Assembly (NCBI GenBank): GCA_015143295.1
Contig: CM026565.1
Coordinates: forward strand, 10,910,041 to 10,974,040
DNA from: Tetracentron sinense
Lineage: Eukaryota > Streptophyta > Magnoliopsida > Trochodendrales > Trochodendraceae
DNA: 64,000 bases
Direction of reading: 5' to 3'
Shown here: positions 22,831 to 35,500 of the stretch, piece by piece
Layout of the letters: the number at the start of each line of letters is the position of its first letter
Position numbering within the stretch: the first letter of the stretch is position 1
Notes under the pieces: model-generated
Told to the model about the DNA's origin: nothing
What the model saw: the letters and a program-made list of their open reading frames with translations, nothing else
Database searches by the model: none
Program-made: the position numbers and the translations under genes

Positions 22831-24783
22831 ATGGCTCCTCGAGTGAAGAATCTCTCTCTACCAAAGAAAAAGGTTACGGCTACAGAGAAAGGAAAGAGGA
22901 AAGTAGGATAATCTTCACAAAATCAGGCACTTTCTCAAGAAGAATCTCTCGTGCTTTTCAAGACCCCTGTGGCTCAAGAAAATTACATACGATATTTCAA
23001 CAAACGTGAACAAGTGTATGGTAACATTCCAGACTTTGATTTTCTTAAAAGCATAGGAATTGATTTCATTGTTTCCAAATTCCATAATCTTAGATGGCAT
23101 AGGTTCCTTGGACTCCGTGAACGCATGTATCCTGATCTCTGTAAACAATTCTATTATAATCTTACTTTTAACAAAACCGCCCAAAAATTCCATTCTTATA
23201 CACATGGCCAACTCATATCCTTTAATGTGGAAGAACTTCGATCCAACTTGAAATTGCCAACCGGCATATTTCAAGAATACACCACAAATCAGTGGGTTTC
23301 CCATGAGGGATTCAATGTCATTGAGGCATTGAAAGTGATGTGTGTCAATAAAGACAACACTAACCCCATTCCTCCTAAGCTCAAGGATCTTAACCTTGAT
23401 GCTCGCATTGCACACCACATCATTACATATGATATTCTTCCCCATGGTGATGGTAGGGATTTCATTACTTTCTTTGACGTATTTCTAATTTGGTGCATTT
23501 TGACCTCCCAGCACATAGATCTCTCTTTCATCGTTGTTAATGTGATGAAGGATGCTTCCAAGAGGACCACAGTCAGACTTCCCTATGGTCTTGCTCTCAC
23601 AAGACTTTTTAAACATTTTAAAATCCCTTTTGACTCCTATCAGGACAAAAAGTCCATTTCTGATTCCGATGTCTACTCCAAGGCTACTATTATGAGAATG
23701 GAATACTCATATATACAGTCTAGTAATGTTTGGGTCCCAAAATCCCAAACTGTTCCTACTCCCACACCAGCTAATATTCCTAACATTTCTATCCCTCCAT
23801 CTGTACCTCCACCATCTCTCTCCACTCCTATTGCTCCTCATTCTCCTATTCTTCCCTCCTCACCTGTTGAGCCAGTAGTGCAAACAGAGGCAACTGAGAC
23901 AGTGCCTGAGACAAAGACTGCTGATCAGCCAGTTCATGATACAGAGGATGAGATAGTTGCTGAGGCTAAGGCTAAGCCTGACTGGGGAGATATCCAGATT
24001 GATATTGATGTTCCTGAGTCTTCTCACAGACAGGGTTTAGACTATTTCGAGGATCCAGGACACCATTTTTCTTCCCCTTCTAGGCCTGCACCTTCAGGTG
24101 AGTAAATGTCTCTACTGACTACCCAGGTTGCCTCCATGGCCTCCAGTATGGAGCATTTTTAGATGCAGATCAGTCAGAGGATGCTCTAGTTCCAGGACTA
24201 CCAGAGAGAGTTTTTGGAGAGTTTTCAAGCTTCTCAAACAGCTCAGTTTGAGAGACTTCAGTCAGAGACTAAAGAGAGGCTTTCATCTCTAGAGTCAAAG
24301 ATAGAGCTTGTTCAGCCTGAAGTGAAGGTCAGTGAGCCTAGACTGGCAGAGATTGAAATGGCAGTGAATGTCATCAAGGATAGAGTGGACTCTATCATCA
24401 CCATAATGCAGAACAAATCTGAGGATGCCTCTATAGAGAGTGCGAAGCTTTTGGGAGATGTGACAAGCATAGGAAATGCTGTCAATGTCCAAACTAGATA
24501 CATTCATCAAATGGCCAGCCTCTTAAATGATCAAGCACCAGTAGTTGGGGTGATGGCAGCCAAGGTGGATCAGATTACCTTAGACTCTGCCTCCAACTCT
24601 CACAAGCTGGGATTTGTTCCTATTCCCACAGAAGTCTACATTCCCTCTCACCCTCCTTCTCAAGCTCCTCCACAACAACCTCCTCAAGCCACTCCTCCAG
24701 TGCCCCTACAGCAGATGTGGTCTCCCCTTCCTCTGAAGACCTGTCCAAGGCTAAGCCAAAACAGCCTACATCAAAGCCAGATT
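22831..24783 (+). pseudogene. Sirevirus env-like ORF, decayed and interrupted by element B
   Basis: Starts MAPRVKN at 22831. Stops fall at 22909-22911 and 24103-24105, with two more before 24214. The main open block (22951-24105, 384 aa) has a compact domain of about 220 residues resembling the putative plant transposon protein domain often found in such ORFs (LRWHRFLGLRERMYPDLCKQFY near 23085-23150). A Pro/Ser/Thr-rich stretch follows (about 23740-23900). The block 24214-24700 is rich in heptad-like Leu/Ile spacing (coiled coil likely) and then turns Pro/Gln-rich. Sirevirus downstream ORFs are called env-like by position; function is unproven and no clear signal peptide is visible here. Truncated at 24783 by the LTR of element B. 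Confidence 0.75.
24779..24783. other. Target-site duplication of element B, left (AGATT)
   Basis: AGATT precedes the left LTR and is repeated at 45091-45095 directly after the right LTR. It is the 5-bp footprint of integration into the Sirevirus. Confidence 0.95.
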
Positions 24784-25719
24784 TGTGACGCCCCGAACCC
24801 GCGCCTAGGGAATCAAGTTCCGAGACGCGTGTCCGTTCATCAAATCATGCAAGCGGAAGACTTTACCCGCGAAAATACGGAAAATTTAAACATTTATCAG
24901 ATGCTTCCAGAAAGCAAATAACACCTGTCATCACAATAGTCATTATACAAACCATATACCTGTATTATTTACATCAAGTTTGTTTTACAAAAGTAGGCGC
25001 CTCTATCACGCCAGGTACAACTTGTACAAGCTTCCAAAATATCCAGATAGACTTTTCACTTACTCGTCAGCAGCTCCAAGATCTGCTGACACAAAAAGTC
25101 AGTGAGCTATAAAGCCCAATAAAACCACAATCCTTCTAAACTATTTTCCACATAATAACACGCATCAATAATGATATAATAAGCAGTTCAATTTGCAGGT
25201 TACAGTAAAATAGAACAGTATATAATAAATTGGGACCCAAGGTCACTTAGGGTTACGTGACCCTAACAGAGGTTCCCGACCTCACATTACTTTCCAATTA
25301 TGAGGTTCAGTTATGAATGTATTATATTACCAAATTATCGTTTCGACCATCAATCATGTTTCATTTCGAGTCCTAAGACTCTATTAATTGGCCACAGCCC
25401 ACAAATGTTGAGCTTAAAGTCTCTAAATCATAACCATAATACATTCAGTCATTTAGACTCACACACGCTGTTCCGGCTTTCACCTGAACATAACCAAACC
25501 TTGGGTATACCAACCCAACTCACCTGGAATCCGATGATTCCATACCGAACCATGAGTCCACCAACTCAAACAAATACACCAACCCTGAGTATACCAACTC
25601 ACACCACTTCGTATCTGAAGCTTACACACACAACATGGGCATTCACCCAATAAAGACATATTTTTCCATTCAATTGACTGGCCACATCTACCGTGTATTT
25701 GCCGCTATCGCCCTGGTAT

Positions 25720-26110
25720 CAGTTATGAAGGAACCCCGACTAACCTGCCTACCGTCATCTTCTGGCTAGTCTACGGAAGAACCCCGACATCTATACTAAT
25801 GCCGACATCTCCTGATGTTCCACCAAGAAGGGATCCCGATAGACACGGTGCCGACATCTTCTAACCCACCCAGAGAGGAACCCCGGACTATACACTATCT
25901 GATGTTCAGCCACTTTAAACTCCCTAGGACTCCGACATCTCCTGACTATCAGTCACGGAGGAACCACGAGCCATGCAGGACACCGCCACTCCTGACCTAG
26001 TCCAGGAGGCACCACGGATGACCTAGACAAACAGACCGACATCTCCCGACTATCAGTCACGGAGGAACCTCGAGCCTTACTGGACACCGTCTCTCCTGAC
26101 CTAGTCAAAG
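25720..26110. repeat. Degenerate tandem repeats in element B LTR
   Basis: Recurring blocks of the type CCGACATCTCCTGAC, TATCAGTCACGGAGGAACC and CTGACCTAGTCNAGGAGGCACC alternate over about 390 bp. The same pattern is in the right LTR (about 43250-43640) with small sequence differences. Copies are too diverged to define a single period by eye. Confidence 0.6.
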
Positions 26111-26822
26111 AGGAACCACAGACTATACTTAACCTTGGTTAGATTTTCTAACCACAGGTTAACCCCAGTTAACCCAAGCCTCGCTTGATTAACTGAAATA
26201 CTTGGGCCTTGCGCCCGTAAACTAACTCCAGTAACACACCGTCCCATTAGGGAGCGTTTTCAAGCTAATGAATGTCTCCATAGCCTTACAACACATGCAA
26301 AACAATTTTTTGTCACCCTAGAGTGGCGATACAATTTACCTGGGACCCGATCTGGGCTCCCCGAGGGACCACGTAAAATCACATCACATAGGGGTCTCCG
26401 CCCCTTTTTCATTCACGTCAAAAGACATGCATATACATCACATGAAATAATATAGCAAAATAAGCGGAAAAAGAGAAGAAAAGAGGGGTTTTACCTGCTT
26501 CACGTGTTTCGAGGCAGCTAGTGCAAAAACGGGCACCACCAACATGTCCGGGAGTGCGATCTACCCCAAGATAAAGCTCCTCTCTCTAACTTTCACTTTC
26601 TTTCTCTACCTTTTTCTCTCTCTCTACACGTAAATCGAGGCGTCAGAGAAGAAATCAAACGCCGCCAACGCTTCGGGGACGTCGAAAAACCCTAAGGGGA
26701 CCTCCCTTTCCCTTTCCCTTTCTCTCTCTTCCTTTCTCTCTCCTCACTTTCTCTCTCTAAAGTGTTGTGTGGCAGAACCTCCCCTGTTTACAGAACGTGA
26801 TAAAATGGGGGAGGTTGGCCTC

Positions 26823-26836
26823 CATTATATATAGAT
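26823..26836 (-). promoter_or_regulatory. TATA region of element B left LTR
   Basis: Minus strand TATCTATATATAAT. It lies about 40 bp downstream, in transcription sense, of the TTGAC cluster. The same arrangement is at 44381-44391 in the right LTR. Confidence 0.55.
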
Positions 26837-26875
26837 AAGTTCATGTGCATAGCAGATGACCATATTTAATGGTCC

Positions 26876-26910
26876 CGTTGACCAAGTCAACGGTTGACCG
26901 TTTGACTATT
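26876..26910. promoter_or_regulatory. Cluster of W-box cores (TTGAC) upstream of the element B TATA
   Basis: Four TTGAC cores in about 33 bp: GTTGACC, GTCAAC (opposite strand), GTTGACC and TTTGACT. Two of them form an inverted pair. TTGAC is the core bound by WRKY factors. The right LTR keeps the cluster (44433-44465). Binding is inferred, not shown. Confidence 0.45.
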
Positions 26911-27532
26911 TTTTTACCTTCTCTTATGTATACGGCCTCCGTAGTCCTACTTAATGACATCCGATTTTGATGAAACTTTAGGTGACCGAACTTGGGGCAG
27001 TCCCACACCTACTGTAAAAAGTTCGGGGAAAAATACTGAGTTTTGACAGCTGCACTTTAGTCCAGAAGAAAATTGTAAAACCCACTAATTTTCTGATTTC
27101 GAACACAAAACACGCTGTCGCTTCTTCGTTTGAGATAACTAACTGCCGAGACGACAGACATTAGTCCCCACGGCCGACCGACACGAATTAGTGTCAACCG
27201 CATGGATTTCTATTAGGATCTCCAACAGATATTGGGTCCCACTTAATTTCTGGAAATATGGAAATTTTTCGTTGTTCTCAATTTTATCACACATAATGGC
27301 CCCGCAGTCCCACGAAATGGTACCTTACGGAACCGATACGGTAGGGGTGTGTCCCGGCAGTCGACCAGCACTCTGTGTGCGATTTTCACCAAAAGATACT
27401 GAGATTTCTTCGGTGCACTTCAATCTCGAGCAAAATCCACTTTTTATTAATTTAACAAATAATTAACTAATAACCTCGATTAAGGACCCATAAACACATA
27501 ATTTTACTATAATAAAATTATGGGTCGTTACA

Positions 27533-27546
27533 ATCTCCCCTTCTTA
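27533..27546 (-). other. Polypurine tract of element B
   Basis: Minus strand AAGAAGGGGAGAT, directly next to the U3 end of the left LTR. Confidence 0.85.
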
Positions 27547-27578
27547 CAAAAATTTCATCCTCGAAATTTACATATACA

Positions 27579-30274
27579 CTAATCATCAAATAACTGAGGA
27601 TGATTGCTCCTAATGACATCTTCAAGTTCCCATGTGGCTTCCTCTATGCTATGGTGTTCCCATAAAACTTTAACTAGCTTAATTGTTTTGTTTCGTAACA
27701 CCTGTTCCTTACGGTACAAAATTATCACTGGTTTTTCTTCAAAAGTTAAGTCCTCTCTGACTTGAATTGGTTCATATCGTATCACATGCGAGGGATCAGG
27801 TACATATTTTCTTAACATGGATATGTGGAATACATTGTGAACCCTTGCTAGCTTTGGTGGAAACGCCAAACGGTAGGCTACACCTCCTATTTTAGCCAAA
27901 ATCTCAAAAGGTCCAATGAATCGCGGACTTAACTTTCCCCACTTTCCGAATCGTACAATACCTTTTGATGGAGAGATTTTCAAGAAGACATGGTCGCCGA
28001 CTTGAAACTCTAAGTCTCGGCGCTTTCCATCCGCATAGCTTTTCTGTCGACTTTGTGCAGATAATAACCTCGATCGAATCAACTCGATCTTCTTTGTTGT
28101 TTCTTGCACCAACTCAGGTCCCAGTAGTTTACGTTCCCCTACTTCAGTTGAACATACTGGTGACCAACAACTCCTTCTGTACAAGGCCTCGTAAGGAGCC
28201 ATTTGAATACTTGCCTGATAACTGTTATTATATGCAAACTCGATCAATGGCAAGTGATCATCCCAGTTTCCTTGAAAGTCCAGACTGCAAGTGCGCATCA
28301 TATCTTCTAGAGTTTGTATTATGCGCTCAGACTGTCCATTGGTTTGCGGATGATAAGCTGTACTCATGTTTAGCTGCGTACCTAAAGCTTCTTGCAAGCT
28401 CCTCCAAAATCCGGAAGTAAATCGCGGATCGCGATCTGACACAATAGATACCGGCACACCATGCAGCTTCACAATCTCCTTGATGTACAACTTTGATAAA
28501 TTTTTCAGGGTTATGGTATCCTTTATAGCAAGAAAGTGAGCCGACTTCGTCAATCGATCAACTATCACCCAAACAGCATCATGTCCACTCCTTGTTTTTG
28601 GTAACCCCACCACAAAATCCATCGTAATGTCCTCCCATTTCCACTCGGGAATAGGCAATGAATTTAACAATCCAGGTGGTTTCTGATGTTCTGCCTTGAC
28701 TTGCGGACAAACAAGGCATCGAGATACATACTCTGTAATTTCTCTCTTCATGTCGTTCCACCAGTAGTTATTCTTTACATCCTGATACATCTTTGTACTT
28801 CCAGGATGCACCGCAAAACGAGATCGATGTGCCTCATTGAGTAGTTCATTCTTCAACTCAGGATTTCTAGGCACACAGATTCGACCTTTGAATCGAAGTA
28901 TTCCATCTTCAGATTCTTCAAAATCACCCATTTTTCCTTGAAGAATCTTATCTCTGATAACTTTGATCTCCTGATCTTCCAACTGTGCTTCTTGAATCTT
29001 TTGTAATAACACTGGCTTGGCCTGAATACTAGCCAACTTGGCACTATTACCCTGGAATCCTAGACTTAGATTCCAACTCTTGAATTCTTCGATCATCTTC
29101 CATCGCTCTGCCCTCATAAATGCTACAGATCCAACTGTCTTTCTACTCAGGGCATCAGCAACCACGTTACCCTTACCAGGATGATACTGGATTACATAGT
29201 CATAATCCTTCAAGAATTCCATCCATCTACTCTGTCGCATATTGAGTTGCTTTTGGGAGAATAGATACTTTAAACTCTTGTGATCACTATAGATCACCAA
29301 CTTCTCTCCATAAAGATAATGTTTCCAAATTTTTAGTGCGAACACTACCGTAGCTAACTCCAGCTCATGCGTGGGATAATTCCGTTCGTGAATCTTGAGT
29401 TGTCTCGAACCATAAGCAATGATCTTTTTGTTTTGCATTAAGACACAACCGAGTCCCTTACTGGAAGCATCGCAATACACCTCAAATCCTCCAGATCCTG
29501 AGGGAGTTGTCAATACTGGAGCGGTTGTTAATCGCTTCTTTAATTCTTGAAAGCTTCGCTCCCGAGATGCCGTCCATTCGAACTTCACATCTTTTTAGTC
29601 AATTCCGTTAATGGAGCTGCTATCTTCGAGAAACCTTCTACAAATCTACGGTAATACCCAGCTAATCCCAGAAAACTTCGAACTTCAGTAACAGTGGATG
29701 GCCTTTCCCAATCGGTTACTGCCTGAATCTTGGAAGGATCAACAGATATTCCATTTTTTGACACAATATGCCCAAGAAAGGCTACCTCTTCCATCCAAAA
29801 CTCGCACTTGGAGAACTTAGCATACAGCTGATTATCTCTTAATGTCTGTAGCGTAATCCTCAAGTGCTCAGTGTGCTTCTCATGACTAGGTGAGTACACC
29901 AAGATATCATCAATAAATACCACAATAAACTGATCCAAGTACGGCCTGAAAAGAGGATTCATCAACTCCATAAAGGCCGCAGGCGCATTTGTCAGTCCAA
30001 AAGGCATCACCAAGAACTCGTAGTGACCATACCCAATTCGGAATGCTGTCTTTTGAATATCTTCTTCTTTGACCCTCAATTGGTGATAGCCGGACAGTAA
30101 ATCAATCTTTGAAAACACTTGGGCGCCATACAACTGATCAAATAAATCATCGATCCTGGGGAGAAGATACTTATTCTTGATCGTCGCTTGATTCAGCAGA
30201 CGATAATCTATACACAGACGCAGACCCCCGTCTTTCTTTCGAACAAATAACACCGGTGCTCCCCATGGTGAAAC
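27579..30274 (-). pseudogene. Element B pol, 3' part: RT, RNase H, integrase, chromodomain
   Basis: Two long open blocks. 30253-29585 holds RT, with FIDDILVYS near 29910-29935. 29588-27579 (669 aa) holds the end of RT, RNase H, integrase and chromodomain. They are out of frame by one base in an A run at about 29590 (LTKK). Integrase keeps the zinc-binding HHCC (near 28830-28700), the SDRDPRF aspartate (near 28425-28445) and the glutamate of GQSERI (near 28325). The chromodomain ends HPQLFDD. This is the best-preserved gypsy pol in the window, with a single frameshift between RT and the C terminus. The N-terminal RT sequence is cut off at 30274 by element C and continues at 39771. Confidence 0.92.
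30270..30274. other. Target-site duplication of element C, left (GAAAC)
   Basis: GAAAC here and at 39771-39775 flank element C exactly. It interrupts the SVSPWG motif of element B RT. Confidence 0.95.
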
Positions 30275-32429
30275 TGTCGCGACCCAAAACCCACCCTAGG
30301 AGTTAGAGTGAATCGCATACGACTAATCATGACTTACATGACTTGCTTGACAAACCACCTGCAAAACACCCACAGAGCATATACAATAGAGGATAACAGC
30401 GGAAGCATAACTATAAGACACAGCGGAAGTCTAACAAACCTCTAAGTATATACACATGGTCCAAGTTTTAATACAAAGAAATCAAAACAAAGAAAGTGCG
30501 GACATGCCCGCCAAAATACATGGATATAATCACTCAAGCTCACCCACAGCTAATCCACTCAGAATCTAACACCACTACTGATAACCCTCTACGGGAGGTT
30601 CCTCTAAAGGCTCCTCGACGTACTCCTCCTCCACCCATGGACCAGGAGCACAAACATCAAATGGAGCAGCAGCTCCCTCAGAACCTGCCGACATAAGAAG
30701 TACGGCTGAGCATGGAATACTCAGCGGGTACTAAGCACTAACCAACAGTCATAGCATACGGATAGCATACATAAAGCAGGAAACAATTCACGCATATAAA
30801 GCAGGAATGATTCATATCATGACAATAAGTAAAGCAATATAATTCATCATGTTGCATTCATAAAAGCCGGTAAAACCCTTGAAATCTTGTGCACTTGACT
30901 TGACTGAAATTACCCTTTTTATGCTTGAAACCTTGTCTACCGTGTCATGCGTGTCATGCTTGTATCATGCGTGTATCATGCTTGCTTGTTCTGAAAAGTA
31001 ATCTACTTGTGAGGGAAGGGAGACCCTTCTTCCTAGAATGCTCATGCTTGTCCTTCCACTTGTGAGATTCACTTGTGAGATGTCCTTGTGAGATGCACTT
31101 GCGAGGGAAGGGAGACCCTTCTTATGAAAATGCATGACTGTCTTGTCCTTGCCAAAAGCGAGGTAAAACATATCGTAGGATATGCCCCACCTCTAAATCC
31201 CATTCTTGAAAACCTCGGTAAATCATGTCATGTATGCGTGCTCGTGAGGTCGTGTGCATACTTGCATTTGGAATTAAATATGACATTTGAGTAATTCATA
31301 ACACATAACATCAATGATTAGAGCAATTTAGTATTCATATCATTTAGGGAAAGCGAACAATCACACTATCATGACCCTAGCAATTTCCATAAATCTTAAA
31401 CATGCAATTTCTTAATTTATTATTCATTTCATTCACCTTGGCATTTCATCAAACATGGTGCATTCATTATTTATCAACCCTACAACATGCTTTTCTAGGT
31501 GGGTTATGCTCACATCATACGTGTTTGTTCATTATGGATACAATGCCCTCCCCATTTCATTCATCACATCATTTCACACGGCATCCAATCGCCAATTCCG
31601 TCTCCATTCACCATTCACACCCATCCATCTCATAGCACATGTGTAAATGAAGGAAAACAAAGAGAAATAAAGGAAAAGAGGAACTATAACTATGAGGGTA
31701 GCAAGAAGTACCGACTTTGAACAATGAGGGGAGAAACCCCTTTCCAAACGACCGTGTAGCTGCTGCCCTAGCTTGGAAAACGCTCTCCACGAGTGTTTGA
31801 GCCGTGATCTTGGAGAAGAGCCGAGCTTGAAGTAATCTAGGGTCTCAAAACCCTTTGATTTCTCTTCCAAAGACAAGCCCTAGGTTGGAATCGCCTTCTC
31901 CCCTTTCTCCTATTCTCTCAAACTCTCTAAGTGTCGAATGATGCCCTAAAGGCTCGGGCAAAACTCTTAAGGTAAGAGTAAACCGACCAAAAGACCATAA
32001 TACCCTTACTGAAATTTCTGCAAAAACGCGAGTACCGAGCGATCGGTGTTAATGACCGATCGATCGGTTGCCTACCGAGCGATCGGTGTGTTGACCGAGC
32101 TCTCGACCAAAAATCAACTCTCTGGAAAATTTCCCCATACAAAAATCTTGACCAGTCGATAGCTACCGATCGATCGGTTTTGGACCGATCGATCGCTCTA
32201 TGGACCGAGCGATCGGTTGCCTGCAGGTCCAGACTGTTTTGGCCATATCTTTTGACTCGCTCGTCGGATTTTGACGATTCAACTTGCGTTGGGTTCGTAC
32301 TTCGAAAAGGAACATTTCTCAGGTTTCAAAATTTTTAATTTCTTCCTTATTTATTAATTGTACTACTTTAAAGGCAGAATGGCTATAAAAGTGTCATGCA
32401 TTAAATGTGAAAAAGTCCGGGGCTCTACA
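30275..32429 (-). repeat. Element C left LTR (3' LTR)
   Basis: 2,155 bp, TGTCGCGACCC...GGGGCTCTACA. It holds the GCTGAG/CTCAGC hairpin (30705-30725), two GAAGGG/CCCTTC hairpins (31011-31033, 31101-31124), the ATATC/GATAT hairpin (31170-31183) and the U3 palindrome array (32034-32222). Confidence 0.97.
32034..32222. repeat. CCGATCGATCGGT palindrome array, element C left LTR
   Basis: About seven copies of ACCGA(G/T)CGATCGGT with spacers such as GTTAATG and TTGCCT. The conserved TCTCTGGAAA...CCATACAAAA block splits the array. The right LTR has the same array at about 39375-39563. Confidence 0.9.
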
Positions 32430-32441
32430 TCCTCCCCCCTT
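32430..32441 (-). other. Polypurine tract of element C
   Basis: Minus strand AAGGGGGGAGGA next to the U3 end of the left LTR. Confidence 0.9.
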
Positions 32442-32529
32442 ACAAAAATTTCGTCCTCGAAATTTAGACGCTACTTGCATTACAAACCAAAAAGAAAATT
32501 ACAAGTCATATACAAACTTATACAAAAAC

Positions 32530-35500
32530 TCATTCAATTAATTCTGGGTACTTTGCTTTGACTTCGGCTTCACGCTCCCATGTAGCTTCTTCCCGAGCAT
32601 GGTGTTGCGAAGTACTTGATCTCTTCAATCCAAAATCTGAACCGGCTTTTCAATCAAGGTGAGGTCCTCTCGAATCTCCAACGGTTCCAAGTCTATGACA
32701 TGCGAAGGATCCGCAATGTACTTCCGAAGGATAGACACATGGAAGACGTTGTGAACTACGGTCATGTGAGGTAGGAGAGCTACCCTGTAAGCAACCTCAC
32801 CAACTCGCGTGATAATCTCAAAAGGCCCAACATACCGAGGACTGAGCTTGCCTCGCTTTCCAAATCTCATGATCCCTTTGCTAGGAGATACTTTCACAAA
32901 AACTTGATCCCCTACTTGAAATTCCAAGTCCCTACGGCGCGTGTCCGCATAACTTTTCTGGCGATCTTGAGCGGCTTTCAATCGATCCCGAATGATCTTA
33001 ACTGTGTTTGCAGTTTGCTCAATCAACTCCGGACCAAGTACTTTCCTTTCTCCTACCTCATCCCAATAGAGAGGAGACCTACAACTTCACCCATACAAGG
33101 CCTCGAATGGAGCCATTTGGATACTCGTCTGATAGCTGTTATTATAGGCGAATTCAACCAAAGGCAAGTGCTCTTCCCAACTGCCTCTGAAATCCAACAT
33201 ACAAGCCCGAAGCATGTCTTCAATGACTTGGTTCACTCTCTCGGTTTGTCCATCCGTCTGTGGATGAAAAGCGGTGCTGAAATCAAGTCGGGAACCCATA
33301 GCCTCTTGGAAACTTTTCCAAAATCTTGACATAAATCTCGGATCCCGATCCGACACAATACTGACGGGCACTCCGTGCAACCTCACCACTTCCTTGATGT
33401 ATAGAGCGGCCAACTGGCTAGAGTTGAAAGTAGTTCGATAGGGTAGGAAGTGCGTAGACTTCGTCAGACGGTCTACTACAACCCAAATTGCATCTGAGCC
33501 CTTTGCCGTTTTTGGCAAGCCAACTATGAAATCCATGGATATGTTCTCCCATTTCCACTCGGGAATAGGAAGAGAATGCAATAGACCGGCGGGTCGCATG
33601 TGTTCTGCTTTCACCTGTTGGCACACTAAGCACCGTGCCACATATTCTGCAACATCCCTCTTCATATTCCGCCACCAAAATTGACTCTTGAGGTTCCGGT
33701 ACATCTTTGTACCCCTTGGATGCACAGTGTACTTTGCCCGGTGGGCTTCATCCATAATCTCCCTCCAAAGATCTGCATTGGCTGGGACACACAGCCTTCC
33801 CTTGAATGTGATAGCACCTTGGCTAGTGTGAGAGAAGTCCTCATTACCCTTAGCAACTTCCTTGTCCCGATAAGCCAACAATTCAGCATCCGTGGCTTGG
33901 TATTCTTGGATCAAATCTATAATGTATGGCCGAACCGTGACATTTGCCAAGATAGGACTACGGACAGAGTCATTCACACTAATGTCCAGATTTGCCAAGT
34001 CTTCAAGTAGCTTCCATTCCTGCACTAACATGCATGCTAATAACCCTGGAGGTCTTCTACTCAAAGCATCAGCCACTACATTTGCTTTACCCGGGTGGTA
34101 TTGAATGGTACAATCATAGTCTTTCAAAAATTTCATCCAACGCCGTTGCCTTAGATTCAGCTCCTTTTGGGAAAAGAGATACTTGAGACTCTTGTGATCG
34201 GTAAACACATAGAACTCCACCCCATAAAGGTAATGACGCCAAATCTTAAGTGCAAACACGACCGCCGCAAGCTCCAAGTCGTGCGTGGGATAATTCTTCT
34301 CATGCTCCTTCAATTGCCTTGATGCATAGGCAATGACTTTCTTGTACTGCATGAGTACACACCCAAGTCCAACGTGTGAGGCATCACTATACACCTCATA
34401 CCCATAAGGTCCAGATGGCACAGTAAGGACAGGGGCTGTAGTAAGCCTCTTCTTCAGTTCCGTGAAACTGATCTCGCACTTATCACTCCATACAAACTTG
34501 GCGTTCTTCCTTGTCAGGTAAGTGAGCGGTGCTGCAAGGCTAGAGAAACCCTCTACGAATCTCCTGTAGTAGCCTGCCAACCCAAGAAAGCTGCGTATCT
34601 CGGTAACACTCTTGGGCCTCGCCCAACTCATAACTGCTTCGATCTTCTTTGGATCTACCGAGATACCTTCTGCAGAAACAACGTGGCCTAGGAATGCCAC
34701 CTCTTCCAACCAAAACTCACACTTGCTAAGTTTGGCGTATAGCTTGTGCTCTCTTAGCATTTCCCAAGCAAGGCGTAGGTCGCGTGTGTGATCTTCCCGT
34801 GTCTGGAATAGACCAAAATGTCATCAACAAATACAATCACGCACCTATCAAGATATGGCTGGAACACCCGGTTCATCAAATCCATAAAGGCTGCCGGCGC
34901 GTTCGTGAGTCCAAAAGGCATCACCAAGAACTCGTAGTGTCCATATCCGAGTCTTGAAAAGCAGTTTTGGGAATATCTTCCGCCTTAATCTTCAACTGGT
35001 GATAACCCGATCGAAGATCTATCTTTGAGAAAAACCTCGCTCATTTCAACTGATCGAACAAGTCATCAATTCTAGGCAATGGGTACCTATTCTTTATAGT
35101 GACTTTGTTCAATTGCCGATAATCGACGCACATCCGCATCGAGCCATCCTTCTTCTTAACAAATAACACCGGGGCACCCCACGGTGAGACACTTGGTCGT
35201 ATGAAACCAAGGCCTTGCAATTCCTCCAACTGAGTCTTCAACTCCTTGAGTTCAATAGGGGCCATTCTATACGGAGCCCTGAAAATAGGAGCTGTGCCTG
35301 GTGCAAGCTCGATCACAAACTCAATCTCCCTGTCTGGAGGCAATCCTGGCAACTCCTCTGGAAATACATCCAGGAATTCACTCACAACCGGAATAGTCGA
35401 TGAGTCCTTTGCCTCGGGGTTAGCTAAGCTCAACACCGCAAAACGAGCAATATCTCTACTTTTCAACCCGCGAAAGTGGAATGGTTTTCCTTCTACTGGC

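Larger units (their letters stand above)
19796..24783 (+). mobile_element. Sirevirus-type Ty1/copia element, left part
   Basis: Plus-strand integrase, RT and RNase H of the copia order (IN before RT), followed by a separate long env-like ORF, which is the Sirevirus layout. The 5' LTR, gag, protease and start of integrase are missing: a family B LTR cuts in at 19796. The right part resumes at 45091 after the element B insertion. Sequences such as ELLKKFGM and ADIFTKPL match what is known of Sirevirus pol. Confidence 0.88.
24784..27532 (-). repeat. Element B left LTR (3' LTR of the minus-strand element)
   Basis: TGTGACGCCCCG...GGTCGTTACA. It contains degenerate internal repeats (about 25720-26110), pyrimidine-rich CTCTCT stretches (about 26575-26760), a minus-strand TATA-like sequence at 26823-26836 and a cluster of TTGAC motifs at 26876-26910. 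Its right edge is followed by a polypurine tract. Confidence 0.95.

Noticed and set aside
22915..23445. 176-residue minus-strand ORF opposite the env-like gene
   Set aside because: Shadow of the plus-strand frame, whose domain pattern and continuity are far better.
25300..25653. 117-residue plus-strand ORF also present at 42832-43185
   Set aside because: Both copies sit in the LTRs of element B, antisense to transcription, and are low-complexity Thr/Pro-rich. No domain seen.
31574..31876. 100-residue minus-strand ORF in the element C LTR
   Set aside because: Not kept open in the right LTR of the same element, and no recognisable domain. Likely chance.
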